Positions 41,764 through 42,038 of a stretch of DNA of 42,038 bases are shown piece by piece. Location: assembly GCA_031291415.1 (NCBI GenBank), contig JARLJB010000191.1:1-42038 (forward strand), in the 5' to 3' direction. Below the pieces are notes generated by a model. It was not told the DNA's origin. It was given only the letters and a program-made list of their open reading frames with translations, and made no database searches. Source of the stretch: Telmatospirillum sp. GTDB lineage: Bacteria > Pseudomonadota > Alphaproteobacteria > Rhodospirillales > Magnetospirillaceae. Each line of letters begins with the position of its first letter. Within the stretch, counting starts at the first letter, position 1. The position numbers and the translations under genes are program-made.

Positions 41764-42038
41764 TACCTACGGCAATAAGTGGTGCCCTATTGCCGTTGGT
41801 CGGCTGCAAGTGCAGCCGCGCCGCCGATGCGGCGGACGCCAAGGCGGACGGATGTCCGCCGCCCGGCGTCTCGTGTCTTGAAAATTTGGTAAGAATTTCT
41901 GTCCGTAAGGATGAACGCGGGGGGATGGCCATCCCCCCGCGTTCGGCGGCACGGAGACCGAAGGCGTTTGGGGTTAAGAACCCGTCCCTCAGTACGGCTC
42001 CCGTGCCGCCCCATCTCGTAAGCCCGAACAGTTGTCCG
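41764..42038. other. Array of consecutive stem-loops after ggt
   Basis: No gene is supported. Stem-loops follow each other. H1: ACGGCAATA (41769-41777) with TATTGCCGT (41788-41796). H2: CGGCTGCA-AG-TGCAGCCG (41801-41818). H3: CGCCGC-CGAT-GCGGCG (about 41819-41834). H4: GACGCC (41835-41840) with GGCGTC (41865-41870), enclosing GGCGGAC-GGAT-GTCCGCC (41843-41860). H5: a 32-bp perfect palindrome (41913-41944). H6: GGCGGCACGG (41945-41954) with CCGTGCCGCC (42001-42010), containing GGGTT-AAG-AACCC. None has a clear U-tract. H1 may help end the ggt transcript. Confidence 0.75.
41913..41944. repeat. 32-bp perfect palindrome
   Basis: GAACGCGGGGGGATGG (41913-41928) is followed without any spacer by its exact reverse complement. 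As RNA or single-stranded DNA it would form a very stable GC hairpin. Its last four bases (GTTC) can alternatively pair, as GTTCGG, with CCGAAC at 42024-42029, so two structures compete. Confidence 0.8.

Noticed and set aside
41787-42014. A 75-codon minus-strand frame after ggt
   Set aside because: It runs through all the stem-loops, has a composition like their repeats and resembles no protein, so it is best explained by the structured DNA.

Overview
The window is a GC-rich bacterial chromosome segment. It has tightly packed operons with ATGA overlaps, an alphaproteobacterial-style Cache chemoreceptor and two-domain Usp, an NdvB-type cyclic glucan synthase and a complete leucine/isovalerate (liu) operon. 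The gene content and style suggest an alphaproteobacterium, most likely of the Rhodospirillales (Magnetospirillum/Telmatospirillum-like). This is an inference from gene families, not from a marker gene. No rRNA, tRNA, CRISPR array or intact insertion sequence was recognised.

Layout. (1) 217-11848, minus strand: a 13-gene complex I operon in the order nuoA-B-C-D-H-I-J-K, an MrpD-type subunit, an 85-aa membrane protein, a second MrpD/NuoL-type subunit, nuoM, nuoN, ending in a strong hairpin terminator at 160-197. The NADH module (nuoE, nuoF, nuoG) is absent: nuoD is followed 5 nt later by nuoH. A probable start of another minus-strand gene lies at the left edge. (2) 12390-18999, minus strand: a Cache-type chemoreceptor, a very large beta-propeller/Y_Y_Y/GGDEF membrane sensor, a two-domain universal stress protein and a TetR regulator. 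(3) 19521-28193, plus strand: a 2890-aa cyclic beta-1,2-glucan synthase (ndvB). (4) 28194-30895: a poorer, more AT-rich accessory stretch with three or four small unrecognised ORFs, perfect inverted repeats, a broken reading frame and a nested set of inverted repeats of the kind often translated as TTETRR/TTKAPRH. (5) 30896-39214, minus strand: liuA-liuB-liuC-liuD-HMG-CoA lyase-acyl-CoA synthetase, facing a divergent TetR gene (39398) across a palindrome whose arms look like the -10 boxes of both promoters. (6) 39991-41763: gamma-glutamyltransferase, translationally coupled to the TetR gene, followed by about 250 bp packed with consecutive stem-loops to the window end.

How the parts work together. 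The liu operon takes isovaleryl-CoA to acetoacetate and acetyl-CoA, feeding reduced electron carriers and acetyl-CoA to respiration. The nuo operon encodes a quinone-reducing ion pump with four antiporter-like subunits and no encoded NADH-oxidising module, so its electron donor is open. The middle block (chemoreceptor, cyclic-di-GMP synthase, stress protein, periplasmic glucan synthase) fits sensing and envelope adaptation.

The most unusual items are the modified complex I with its hybrid NuoL-like subunit lacking the usual TM7 lysine, the nested repeat element at 29999-30571, the symmetrical liu operator/promoter and the hairpin array after ggt.
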